64,000 nucleotides of DNA from assembly GCF_041435355.1 (NCBI RefSeq), contig NZ_CP108442.1, positions 4,958,501-5,022,500 on the forward strand. Reading direction: 5' to 3'. Source of the DNA: Streptomyces sp. NBC_01276 (lineage in GTDB: Bacteria > Actinomycetota > Actinomycetes > Streptomycetales > Streptomycetaceae). The notes beneath the pieces are model-generated. The model was given only the letters and a program-made list of their open reading frames with translations. It did not search any database and had not been told where the DNA came from. Every line of letters starts with the position of its first letter. Position 1 is the first letter of the stretch. The translations under genes were made by a program, and so were the position numbers. Below, piece after piece: positions 8,130 through 16,488 of this stretch.

Positions 8130-9095
8130 ATGAGCACGCAGCCGCGCGGCCCCGTCGACTCCTCCCGCATCCCGCGCTACGCGGGCCCGGCGACCTTCGC
8201 CCGGCTGCCCCGCCTCGACGAGGTCGGCTCCGCCGACGTCGCCGTCGTCGGCGTGCCCTTCGACTCCGGTGTCTCCTACCGCCCCGGCGCCCGCTTCGGC
8301 GGCAACGCCATCCGCGAGGCCTCCCGCCTCCTGCGCCCGTACAACCCGGCCCAGGACGCCTCCCCCTTCGCCCTCGCGCAGGTCGCGGACGCCGGTGACA
8401 TCGCGGTGAACCCCTTCAACATCAACGAGGCCGTCGAGACGGTCGAGGCCGCCGCCGACGAGCTCCTCGGCAACGGCTCCCGCCTGATGACCCTCGGCGG
8501 CGACCACACCATCGCCCTCCCGCTGCTGCGCTCCGTCGCGAAGAAGCACGGCCCGGTCGCCCTGCTCCACTTCGACGCCCACCTGGACACCTGGGACACC
8601 TACTTCGGCGCCGAGTACACGCACGGCACCCCGTTCCGCCGCGCCGTCGAGGAGGGCATCCTCGACACCGAGGCGCTGTCCCACGTCGGCACCCGCGGCC
8701 CGCTGTACGGCAAGCAGGACCTGGACGACGACGCCAAGATGGGCTTCGGCATCGTCACCTCGGCGGACGTCTACCGCCGCGGCGCCGACGAGGTCGCCGA
8801 CCAGCTGCGCCAGCGCATCGGCGACCGTCCCCTCTACATCTCCATCGACATCGACGTGCTCGACCCGGCCCACGCGCCCGGCACCGGCACCCCCGAGGCG
8901 GGCGGCATGACCTCCCGCGAGCTCCTGGAGATCATCCGGGGTCTGTCCTCCTGCAACCTCGTTTCCGCCGACGTCGTGGAGGTCGCCCCGGCGTACGATC
9001 ACGCGGAGATCACCTCGGTCGCGGCCTCGCACACCGCGTACGAGCTCACCACGATCATGAGCCGTCAGATCGCTGCCGCCCGGCAGGGTCGCTGA
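8130..9095 (+). CDS. speB: Agmatinase / ureohydrolase family
   Basis: A 321-residue Mn-dependent ureohydrolase that splits urea from a guanidino substrate, giving putrescine if the substrate is agmatine. Metal ligands are visible in [24 protein letters not shown] and [20 protein letters not shown]; length and the N-terminal [17 protein letters not shown] match actinobacterial agmatinases. Guanidinobutyrase has the same motifs and cannot be excluded. ATG at 8130 is preceded by AGAAGG. The TPP-dependent enzyme follows after 40 bases on the same strand, and a PucR regulator is divergent, so the unit is likely an inducible guanidino-compound degradation operon. Confidence 0.9.
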   Translation: MSTQPRGPVDSSRIPRYAGPATFARLPRLDEVGSADVAVVGVPFDSGVSYRPGARFGGNAIREASRLLRPYNPAQDASPFALAQVADAGDIAVNPFNINEAVETVEAAADELLGNGSRLMTLGGDHTIALPLLRSVAKKHGPVALLHFDAHLDTWDTYFGAEYTHGTPFRRAVEEGILDTEALSHVGTRGPLYGKQDLDDDAKMGFGIVTSADVYRRGADEVADQLRQRIGDRPLYISIDIDVLDPAHAPGTGTPEAGGMTSRELLEIIRGLSSCNLVSADVVEVAPAYDHAEITSVAASHTAYELTTIMSRQIAAARQGR

Positions 9096-9135
9096 GCACG
9101 ACGCGGCGGCGAACGGCGAAGGGCGAAGAAGCACC

Positions 9136-10803
9136 GTGACGCACGACCACGACCTGGTACTCCGCCCCACCGAGGCCCAGACGGCGGCCGCACTCGCGCC
9201 GCCACCGGGCCGCACGGGCGGGGACCTGGTCGTGGAAACGCTGCGCGGACTCGGCGCCACCACCGTCTTCGGCCTCCCCGGCCAGCACGCGCTCGCCCTC
9301 TTCGACGCGGTCGGCCGCTCCGACCTGCGTCTCGTGGGCCTGCGTACGGAGAACAACGCGGGCTTCGCCGCCGACGGCTACGGCCGCCTCACCGGCGAGG
9401 CCGTTCCGCTGCTCCTCTCCACGGGGCCGGGCGCCCTGATGTCCCTGCCGGCCCTCGCCGAGGCGGCGGCGGCCTCCGCCCCCGTCCTCGCGATCTCCTC
9501 CCAGGTCCCGTCCCCGGGCCTGGGCGGAGGCCGGCGGGGCCACCTGCACGAGCTGCGCGACCAGTCCGCCTCCTTCCGGGACGTGGTCAAGTCCGTCCAC
9601 ACCGCCCGGACCCCGTCCCAGATCCCGTCCGTCATCGCGGCGGCCTGGGAATCGGCCCTCACGGTCCCGTTCGGCCCGGTGTGGGTGGAGATCCCGGAGG
9701 ACGTGCTCCGCGCGGAAACGGTCATCCCGCAGGTCACGGGCATGGACGCGACCCCGCACGAACTGCCCCCGCGCCCCGAGCTCACGGCCCTCGCCGCGCA
9801 CTGGCTCTCCCACGCCTCCCGCCCGGTGGTCATCGCGGGCGGCGGAGTGATCCGCGCGGACGCGGCGGGCAAGCTCAGGCAGCTCGCGGAACTGCTCAAT
9901 GCCCCGGTCGTCACCACCTTCGGCGGCAAGGGCGCCTTCCCCTGGACGCACCCGCTGTCCCTCCGGTCCTGGCTGGAGGACCGCCACACCACGGACTTCC
10001 TGGAGGACGCGGACGTCGTCCTGGTCGTCGGCTCCGGCCTCGGGGAACTCTCCTCGAACTACCACACGTTCTTCCCCACGGGCCGGGTCGTCCAGATCGA
10101 GGCCGACCTCGGCAAGCTGGAGTCCAACCACCCCGCCCTCGGTATCCACGCCGACGCCCGCCTCGCCCTCCAGGCCCTCCTGGAAACGGTGACCCCCCGG
10201 GAGGACCCGGGTGCCCCGGAGCGGGTCGCGTCCCTGCTCGCCGCGGTCTCGGACCGCCTCGCCGCCCAGGACCTCACCCTGGAGCAGGAGATCCTGACCT
10301 CGGTCCGCGCGGCCCTCCCGCCCCGATCCCCGTCCTTCTGGGACATGACGATCCTGTCCTACTGGGCCTGGTCCGCCTTCGACCCCGGGCACCCGAACAC
10401 CATGCACTCCGCCCAGGGCGCCGGAGGCCTCGGCTACGCCTTCCCGGCGGCCCTCGGAGCGGCCGTCGCGGAGCCGGGCACCCCGGTCCTCGCGGTGTCG
10501 GGCGACGGCGGCGCCATGTACTCGATCGCCGACCTGGCCACCGCCCGCCAGCACGACCTCGACGTCACCTGGCTGATCGTCGACGACGGCGGATACGGCA
10601 TCCTGCGCGAGTACGGCTGCGCCACCGGCACCGACCTCACCCGTCCCGACTTCGCCGCCCTGGCCGCCTCCTTCGGCGTCCCGGCGACGGTCACCACCCC
10701 GGAAGCCCTCCGGGCGGACCTCACCCAGGCCCTCAAGACCCCGGGCCCGTCGGTGGTCGTCCTCCCGGCCACCCTGAAGATGTTCGCCCCGACCCACCTC
10801 TGA
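9136..10803 (+). CDS. Thiamine pyrophosphate-dependent enzyme (acetolactate synthase-like)
   Basis: A 555-residue protein with the three-domain fold of the pyruvate oxidase/acetolactate synthase family. The N-terminal pyrimidine-binding part has RTENNAGFAADGYGRLTGE with the cofactor-activating Glu; the middle domain has PVVIAGGGVIRADAAGKL; the C-terminal domain has the TPP-Mg motif SGDGGAMYSIADLATARQ followed by VDDGGYGILREYG. It is not obviously the biosynthetic acetolactate synthase: it sits behind agmatinase, 40 bases away, suggesting a catabolic role on a keto acid from guanidino/polyamine degradation (inference). GTG at 9136 follows GAAGGGCGAAG. Confidence 0.85.
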   Translation: MTHDHDLVLRPTEAQTAAALAPPPGRTGGDLVVETLRGLGATTVFGLPGQHALALFDAVGRSDLRLVGLRTENNAGFAADGYGRLTGEAVPLLLSTGPGALMSLPALAEAAAASAPVLAISSQVPSPGLGGGRRGHLHELRDQSASFRDVVKSVHTARTPSQIPSVIAAAWESALTVPFGPVWVEIPEDVLRAETVIPQVTGMDATPHELPPRPELTALAAHWLSHASRPVVIAGGGVIRADAAGKLRQLAELLNAPVVTTFGGKGAFPWTHPLSLRSWLEDRHTTDFLEDADVVLVVGSGLGELSSNYHTFFPTGRVVQIEADLGKLESNHPALGIHADARLALQALLETVTPREDPGAPERVASLLAAVSDRLAAQDLTLEQEILTSVRAALPPRSPSFWDMTILSYWAWSAFDPGHPNTMHSAQGAGGLGYAFPAALGAAVAEPGTPVLAVSGDGGAMYSIADLATARQHDLDVTWLIVDDGGYGILREYGCATGTDLTRPDFAALAASFGVPATVTTPEALRADLTQALKTPGPSVVVLPATLKMFAPTHL

Positions 10804-10809
10804 GGTCCT

Positions 10810-11016
10810 TTGCCCCGCTCCGGTGACCCCTATGCTCGATATGCGGCGGCCATACTGGGCACCAGGTCCAAGAAGGACGCCGTCAACGCGGCGCTCCAGG
10901 AAGTCGCGCGCAGGCACAAGCGGCTCGCCGCGCTCGACCGGCTCGCGGACATGGGCGCGAGGGGGGACTTCGACGTCCTCCTGGACAAGGGCGCATACCG
11001 CCGAAGAGTCATGTGA
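10810..11016 (+). pseudogene. VapB-like antitoxin remnant
   Basis: The 68-codon frame contains a recognisable VapB body, GTRSKKDAVNAALQEVARRH then KRLAALDRLADMGARGDFD and LLDKGAYRR. The first roughly 15 residues (MPRSGDPYARY) replace the usual DNA-binding beta-strand that starts VapB proteins, and there is no convincing start codon or ribosome site. It ends in ATGTGA where VapC normally begins. Together with the broken VapC immediately after it, this looks like a decayed toxin-antitoxin pair. Confidence 0.7.
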
Positions 11017-11239
11017 CCTTCCTGATCGACGGCCCATGCCCGACACCGTCCACGTGCGCGCCCGTGCCGTGCAGCGGCTGCTCACCGACCGGGGTGGGCA
11101 CCGCAGCGCGGGCGCGGTCGACCTGCTCGTGGCGGCCACCGCCGAACTCACGGGTCTCACCCTGCTGCACCACGACCGCGATTTCGAGACGATCGCGCGC
11201 AGCACCGGGCAGCCCACCCGCCGGGTGGGTGGTCGCTGA
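11013..11239 (+). pseudogene. VapC (PIN-domain toxin) remnant with internal deletion
   Basis: GTG at 11013 overlapping the VapB stop begins VTFLID, the usual VapC N-terminus with its first catalytic Asp. After a few codons homology vanishes, then resumes in another frame from 11036 with RARAVQRLL, AGAVDLLVAATAELTGLTLL and HHDRDFETIARSTGQPTR, the C-terminal PIN region including its acidic residues. About half of the normal protein, including the central acidic residues, is missing. It cannot encode an active ribonuclease. Confidence 0.75.
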
Positions 11240-11390
11240 CGCGCCGGGCTGCCCCGAGCCCCGCTCGACACCCGGTCGGATCAAGCTCGCGCGCCGCCCC
11301 CGTACGGCCGTGCGATTGTTGCGGCGGGATGAAATCCGCCGGTCGGAGCGTTGGGGTGGCGGCAGGACAGGACCTACGGGGAGGTATCAC

Positions 11391-14300
11391 GTGACGGCGG
11401 CCGGCGGGAAACAGGGCTGGGGCAGGCGGCTGACCGCCTACACCTGGCGGTACAGGCGCAACGTGCTGCTCGCGCTGGGGTCCTCGCTGGCCGGCATGGC
11501 CGTCATGGCCCTCGTACCGCTCGTCACCCGCGTGATCATCGACGACGTCGTCGGGAACAAGACCGAGGACATGGCCCCCTGGGCCGGCCTGTTCATAGGC
11601 GCCGCCCTGCTCGTGTACGTCATGACCTACATACGCAGGTACTACGGCGGCCGCCTCGCCCTCGACGTCCAGCACGACCTGCGCACCGACATGTACGACA
11701 CGATCGCCCGCCTCGACGGGCGGCGTCAGGACGAGCTGTCCACCGGACAGGTCGTCGGCCGGGCCACCAGCGACCTCCAGCTGATCCAGGGCCTGCTGTT
11801 CATGCTCCCCATGACCATCGGGAACTTCCTCCTCTTCGGGATATCCCTCGGCGTCATGCTCTGGCTGTCCCCGCTGCTGACCCTGGTCGCCCTGCTGATG
11901 GCCCCCGCGCTCTGGTTCATCGCCAAGCGCAGCCGCAAGAAGCTCTTCCCCGCCACCTGGTACGCCCAGGCACAGGCCGCCGCCGTGGCCACCGTCGTCG
12001 ACGGCGCCGTGACCGGAGTCCGCGTCGTCAAGGGCTTCGGGCAGGAGGAGCAGGAGACCGGCAAGCTCCGCGAGGCCGGCCGCAGGCTGTTCGGCGGCCG
12101 GATGCGCGCCATCCGGCTCAACTCCCGCTACACCCCCGCCCTCCAGGCCGTTCCCGCCCTCGGGCAGGTCGCGATGCTGGCCCTCGGCGGCTGGATGGCC
12201 ACCCGGGGACAGGTCACCCTCGGCACCTTCGTCGCCTTCTCCACCTACCTCGCCCAGCTCGTCGGCCCCGTCCGCATGCTCGCCATGATCCTCACCGTCG
12301 CCCAGCAGGCCCGCGCCGGCGCCGAGCGGGTCTTCGAGCTCATCGACACCGAGCCCGTGATCCGCGAGGGCACCCGCGAGCTGCCCGCCGACGCCCCGGC
12401 CACCGTCGAGTTCGACGACGTCCGCTTCGGCTACGACCCCGAGCGGCCCGTCCTCGACGGGTTCTCGCTCACCATCGCCGAGGGCGAGACCGTCGCCGTC
12501 GTGGGCTCCTCCGGCAGCGGCAAGTCGACCGTGGCCCTGCTCCTGCCCCGCTTCTACGACGCCGACCACGGCGCCGTCCGCGTCGGCGGCCACGACGTCC
12601 GCGAGCTGACCTACGACTCCCTGCGCGCCGCCATCGGCCTGGTGCCCGAGGACTCCTTCCTCTTCTCCGACACCATCCGCGCCAACATCGCCTTCGGCCG
12701 CCCCGACGCCTCCGACGAGGAGGTCCGTGCCGCCGCCCGCGCCGCCCAGGCCGAGGGCTTCGTCGAGGCCCTCGCCGCCGGGTTCGACACCCGTGTCGGC
12801 GAACAGGGCCTCACCCTCTCCGGCGGCCAGCGCCAGCGCATCGCGCTCGCCCGCGCCATCCTCACCGACCCCCGGCTGCTCCTCCTCGACGACGCCACCT
12901 CCGCCGTCGACGCCCGCGTCGAGCACGAGATCCACGAGGCGCTCCGGGCCGTCATGGCGGGCCGCACCACCCTCCTCATCGCCCACCGCCGCTCCACCCT
13001 CGCGCTGGCCGACCGGATCGCCGTACTCGACCACGGGCGGCTCGCCGACATCGGCACCCACGAGGAGCTGGAGCGCCGCTGCGACCTGTACCGCAGGCTG
13101 CTGACCGACCCCGACGCCCTCGGCGCCGCCTCCCCGCGCACCCCCGACGCGCCGGCGATGGCCGAGTTCGAGCGGGACATCGAGCGGGACCTGGAACTCG
13201 AAGCGGAGATCGACTCCGAGCCGGTCAACGCCAAGCGCCGGGTCGCGGACGGGGTCACCCCCGAGCTGTGGCGGCGCGAGGAGAGCGGCAGGTCCGCCAC
13301 CACCCCCGCGGCCCCCGGCATGCCCGCCACCCCCGAACTCCTCGCCCAGGTGGCGGCCCTGCCGCCCGCCGCCGACGAACCGGCGGTGGACGAGGACCGG
13401 GCCGCCGCCGCCGAGGACAGCTACGGCCTGCGCCGCCTGCTGCGCGGCTTCTGGGCGCCGCTCGCCATCAGCCTGGGCCTGGTCACCCTCGACGCCGGCT
13501 CCGGACTGCTGCTGCCCGTCCTGATCCGGCACGGCATCGACCAGGGCGTCGAGCAGGCCGCGCTCGGAGCCGTCTGGGCGGCATCCGGCCTCGCCCTCCT
13601 GCTGGTCCTCGGCCAGTGGGCCGCCCAGTTCGCCGAGACCCGGATGACGGGCCGCACCGGCGAGCGCGTCCTGTACGCCCTGCGCGTCAAGATCTTCGCC
13701 CAGCTCCAGCGCCTCGGTCTGGACTACTACGAGCGCGAGCTCACGGGCAAGATCATGACCAGGATGACCACCGACGTGGACTCCCTGTCCAGCTTCCTGC
13801 AGACCGGGCTCGTCACCGCCGTGGTCTCCGTCCTCACCTTCTTCGGGATCCTCGTCGCCCTGCTCGTCCTCGACGTCGAGCTCGCGCTGATCGTCTTCGC
13901 CACCCTGCCCGTGCTGGTCCTCGCCACCGTCGTCTTCCGCCGCAAGTCGGTCGCCGCCTACGAGCTCGCCCGCGACCGGGTCAGCGTGGTCAACGCCGAC
14001 CTCCAGGAGTCCGTGGCCGGGCTCCGCCTCGTGCAGGCCTTCCGCCGCCAGTCCACCGGCGCCGCCCGCTTCGCCGAGCGCAGCGACTCCTACCGCCAGG
14101 CCCGGGTGCGCGGCCAGTGGCTGATATCCGTCTACTTCCCCTTCGTGCAGCTGCTGTCCTCCGGCGCGGCCGCGGCCGTGCTGATCGTCGGCGCGGGCCG
14201 GGTGGGGGCGGCCACCCTCACCACCGGCGCGCTGGTCGCGTACCTGCTGTACATCGACCTCTTCTTCGCCCCGGTCCAGCAGCTCTCCCAGGTCTTCGAC

Positions 14301-15170
14301 GGGTACCAGCAGGCAACCGTCTCCCTCGGCCGGATCCAGGAGCTGCTGCGCGAGCCCACCACCACCCCGCGTCCCGCCGCCCCCGTCGACGTGCCGAAGC
14401 TGCGCGGCGAGATCGCCTTCGAGGACGTGCGCTTCCGCTACGGCACCGCCGAGGAGCGCGGGGAGACGGGCGAGGCGCTGGCCGGGATCAGCCTGCGGAT
14501 ACCCGCCGGACAGACCGTCGCCTTCGTCGGCGAGACCGGGGCCGGAAAGTCCACGCTGGTCAAGATGGTCGCCCGGTTCTACGACCCGACCTCCGGCCGG
14601 GTCACCGCCGACGGCGCCGACCTGCGGGAGCTGGACCTGACGGCGTACCGCCACCGCCTCGGCGTGGTCCCCCAGGAGCCCTACCTCTTCCCGGGTACGG
14701 TCCGCGACGCCATCGCCTACGGGCGGACCGGCGCGAGCGACGCCGAAGTGGAGGCCGCCGCCCGGGCGGTCGGCGCCCACGACATGATCGCCACCCTCGA
14801 CGGCGGCTACCTGCACGCCGTCGCCGAGCGCGGCCGCAACCTCTCGGCGGGCCAGCGCCAGCTGATCGCGCTGGCCCGCGCCGAGCTCGTCGACCCGGAC
14901 GTGCTGCTCCTCGACGAGGCCACCGCCGCCCTGGACCTGGCCACCGAGGCGCAGGTCAACCAGGCCACCGACCGGCTCGCGGGCAAGCGCACCACCCTGG
15001 TCGTCGCGCACCGGCTGACCACCGCCGCCCGCGCCGACCGGGTGGTGGTCATGGACCGCGGCCGGGTCGTCGAGGACGGCAGCCACCTCGAACTGCTGGC
15101 GCGTGGCGGCCGCTACGCCGAGCTGTGGCGGACCTTCGCCGGGGAGGACGAGCCCGCGGCGGCCGCGTGA
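11391..15170 (+). CDS. Fused ABC exporter with two TMD-NBD halves
   Basis: A 1259-residue protein containing two complete exporter halves: membrane domain about 25-310, ATPase about 340-580, acidic linker, membrane domain about 685-980, ATPase about 1010-1255. NBD1 has Walker A GSSGSGKS, signature LSGGQRQR and Walker B LLLLDDATS, with Asp instead of the catalytic Glu. NBD2 has GETGAGKS, LSAGQRQ and VLLLDEAT, with the canonical Glu. One of the two composite ATP sites is therefore probably degenerate, as in heterodimeric exporters of the TM287/288 or BmrCD type. The substrate is unknown. GTG at 11391 follows GGGGAGG six bases upstream; upstream codons in the same frame belong to the vapC remnant. 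Confidence 0.92.
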   Translation: MTAAGGKQGWGRRLTAYTWRYRRNVLLALGSSLAGMAVMALVPLVTRVIIDDVVGNKTEDMAPWAGLFIGAALLVYVMTYIRRYYGGRLALDVQHDLRTDMYDTIARLDGRRQDELSTGQVVGRATSDLQLIQGLLFMLPMTIGNFLLFGISLGVMLWLSPLLTLVALLMAPALWFIAKRSRKKLFPATWYAQAQAAAVATVVDGAVTGVRVVKGFGQEEQETGKLREAGRRLFGGRMRAIRLNSRYTPALQAVPALGQVAMLALGGWMATRGQVTLGTFVAFSTYLAQLVGPVRMLAMILTVAQQARAGAERVFELIDTEPVIREGTRELPADAPATVEFDDVRFGYDPERPVLDGFSLTIAEGETVAVVGSSGSGKSTVALLLPRFYDADHGAVRVGGHDVRELTYDSLRAAIGLVPEDSFLFSDTIRANIAFGRPDASDEEVRAAARAAQAEGFVEALAAGFDTRVGEQGLTLSGGQRQRIALARAILTDPRLLLLDDATSAVDARVEHEIHEALRAVMAGRTTLLIAHRRSTLALADRIAVLDHGRLADIGTHEELERRCDLYRRLLTDPDALGAASPRTPDAPAMAEFERDIERDLELEAEIDSEPVNAKRRVADGVTPELWRREESGRSATTPAAPGMPATPELLAQVAALPPAADEPAVDEDRAAAAEDSYGLRRLLRGFWAPLAISLGLVTLDAGSGLLLPVLIRHGIDQGVEQAALGAVWAASGLALLLVLGQWAAQFAETRMTGRTGERVLYALRVKIFAQLQRLGLDYYERELTGKIMTRMTTDVDSLSSFLQTGLVTAVVSVLTFFGILVALLVLDVELALIVFATLPVLVLATVVFRRKSVAAYELARDRVSVVNADLQESVAGLRLVQAFRRQSTGAARFAERSDSYRQARVRGQWLISVYFPFVQLLSSGAAAAVLIVGAGRVGAATLTTGALVAYLLYIDLFFAPVQQLSQVFDGYQQATVSLGRIQELLREPTTTPRPAAPVDVPKLRGEIAFEDVRFRYGTAEERGETGEALAGISLRIPAGQTVAFVGETGAGKSTLVKMVARFYDPTSGRVTADGADLRELDLTAYRHRLGVVPQEPYLFPGTVRDAIAYGRTGASDAEVEAAARAVGAHDMIATLDGGYLHAVAERGRNLSAGQRQLIALARAELVDPDVLLLDEATAALDLATEAQVNQATDRLAGKRTTLVVAHRLTTAARADRVVVMDRGRVVEDGSHLELLARGGRYAELWRTFAGEDEPAAAA

Positions 15171-15180
15171 GCGCGTCCGG

Positions 15181-15735
15181 TCAGAGTTCGCCGAAGAGCA
15201 GGTTGCCGGGGGCGTCCTCGTCGTCCCCGGTGTAGTACTCGCGTACGGCGTCGAGGAGTTCGTCCAGCGACAGGTAGCCGTCGTGGTTCTTGTCGATCTT
15301 CGCGAAGAGGACGTCCGCGTCGGCGGGCTCCAGCTTGGTGTCGAAGGCCAGCTGCGCCGTGTGGAACTCCTCGGGGCTGATGTGCCCGTCGCCGTTGGTG
15401 TCGACGACCGTGAGGATCGCCTTCATCATCGGCCGGAAGGACTTCTCGTACGCGGGGCCGCCGTCCTTGTACAGGCGGGTCATGCCGTCCCGGTACTGCT
15501 CGGGCGTGAGCTTCTGGTCCTCGCCGACGCCCAGCTCGTTGAACAGGTCCACCCAGAAGTCCGTGAGGCCGCGGAACACGTCGGCCGCCTTGGGGGAGGT
15601 GGCCGGCTCCGACAGCGCCGAGAGCAGGCGGGACCCGAGCGCGATCATGTCCTGCTCGTCGATCACGCCGTTGGAGTCCGCGTCCAGGTGCGCGAACGCG
15701 CGCTCCAGCTTGCGGTCGAGCAGATCGTTCGTCAT
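15181..15735 (-). CDS. EF-hand calcium-binding protein (calerythrin-like)
   Basis: A 184-residue soluble acidic protein with four EF-hand positions. Loops DADSNGVIDEQD, DTNGDGHISPEE and DKNHDGYLSLDE have canonical calcium ligands at positions 1, 3, 5 and 12. The second (VGEDQKLTPEQYRDG) has lost them and is probably structural only. This three-plus-one arrangement and length match calerythrin-type calcium buffers/sensors of actinomycetes. ATG at 15735 has GAAGGG nine bases upstream. It ends 10 bases from the convergent ABC exporter gene. Confidence 0.92.
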   Translation of the reverse strand: MTNDLLDRKLERAFAHLDADSNGVIDEQDMIALGSRLLSALSEPATSPKAADVFRGLTDFWVDLFNELGVGEDQKLTPEQYRDGMTRLYKDGGPAYEKSFRPMMKAILTVVDTNGDGHISPEEFHTAQLAFDTKLEPADADVLFAKIDKNHDGYLSLDELLDAVREYYTGDDEDAPGNLLFGEL

Positions 15736-15928
15736 GTCAGATGCCCTTCACGGCTACCACGGATACGCTGAGCGGTCACTCGGCCACCTAGCGTAATCTG
15801 TCCGTCGGTCGCGAACTCCCGCTCTCCCGCCGGGAAGTCGGGGATGCACTCTTACGGGGTAGGGCCGGGCCCGTGGGCGCGGGCCCGGGTCCGGTCGCCG
15901 TGCGCAACCTTCCGCCGCGCCTGCGCGT

Positions 15929-15953
15929 CGTACGTGCGTACGTGTTGCGTACG
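15929..15953. repeat. Three CGTACG palindromes in the leader of the small secreted gene
   Basis: CGTACG occurs at 15929, 15937 and 15948 within 25 bases, immediately upstream of the next gene. The self-complementary hexamers could be a repeated protein-binding site, or chance in GC-rich DNA. Confidence 0.4.
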
Positions 15954-15972
15954 GCCGATCGGGGGCTCAAGG

Positions 15973-16404
15973 GTGCTGCGTCAGGGGCAGAAGGTGCGCG
16001 AGGTGCGGGGCAGGGAGGGGCGTGGCCGGGGGAGGGCCGTGTCCCTGGGGGCGTTCGGGGCGGCGCTCTGGCTCGTCGTGGGGGCGGTGTTCGCGGCCGC
16101 TCCGGCGCAGGCCGCGACCGGCGGGTGCCCGGGCGAGCTGGTCGAGGCGCTGCCCTTCGCCACCGGTGAGGTCCGCGTGTACAAGAGCCGGGACCGGGTG
16201 TGCGCGGTGACGGTGGCCCTGCGGGCCGGGGAGCGCCGTCACATGTGGGTCAGTATTCAGCCACGTGGTGGCGTCCCGGTGGGCGATGCGGGGCAATTCA
16301 CCCGGTACGCGGGCCCCGTCAGCGTGGGGGCGATCAACCGATGTGTGTATGTAAAGGGCGGAGTGGCGGCCGGATCCGTCGATTCCGGCTGGATCCTGTG
16401 CTGA
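15973..16404 (+). CDS. Small secreted protein, function unknown
   Basis: About 143 residues from GTG at 15973: a basic N-terminus rich in Arg, a hydrophobic stretch (LGAFGAALWLVVGAVFAAAP) and a signal-peptidase site at AQA-AT near residue 48, then a mature domain of about 95 residues with four Cys (GCPGE, RVCAV, NRCVY, terminal WILC), likely two disulfides. I do not recognise a family. The N-region before the hydrophobic core is unusually long, so a later start is possible, for instance a GTG in frame near 15991. It lies upstream of another secreted protein, the S37 peptidase, on the same strand. Confidence 0.6.
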   Translation: MLRQGQKVREVRGREGRGRGRAVSLGAFGAALWLVVGAVFAAAPAQAATGGCPGELVEALPFATGEVRVYKSRDRVCAVTVALRAGERRHMWVSIQPRGGVPVGDAGQFTRYAGPVSVGAINRCVYVKGGVAAGSVDSGWILC

Positions 16405-16451
16405 GCTCGCGACCCAACTGGGACTGTTCATGGGCGTGTTGCCCCCGCTAG

Positions 16452-16473
16452 GTTCACGGCGACCACAGTGAAC
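16452..16473. promoter_or_regulatory. Inverted repeat GTTCAC-N10-GTGAAC before the S37 peptidase gene
   Basis: Perfect 6-base arms separated by 10 bases, ending 15 bases before the peptidase start and just upstream of its GGGGAGG ribosome site. The position suits an operator that blocks transcription or translation initiation. No regulator is assigned. Confidence 0.35.
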
Positions 16474-16488
16474 TCAAGGGGAGGGTGA

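Noticed and set aside
6071..8170. A 699-codon minus-strand frame overlapping PucR and FUSC genes
   Set aside because: Arg/Gly/Pro-rich shadow product; the in-register PucR and FUSC frames carry recognisable domains and proper starts.
11157..15086. A 1309-codon open frame antisense to the ABC exporter
   Set aside because: Its product is low-complexity Gly/Asp/Val-rich sequence, the mirror of the GC-biased exporter frame, which has full ABC motifs. Such shadows are universal in GC-rich DNA.
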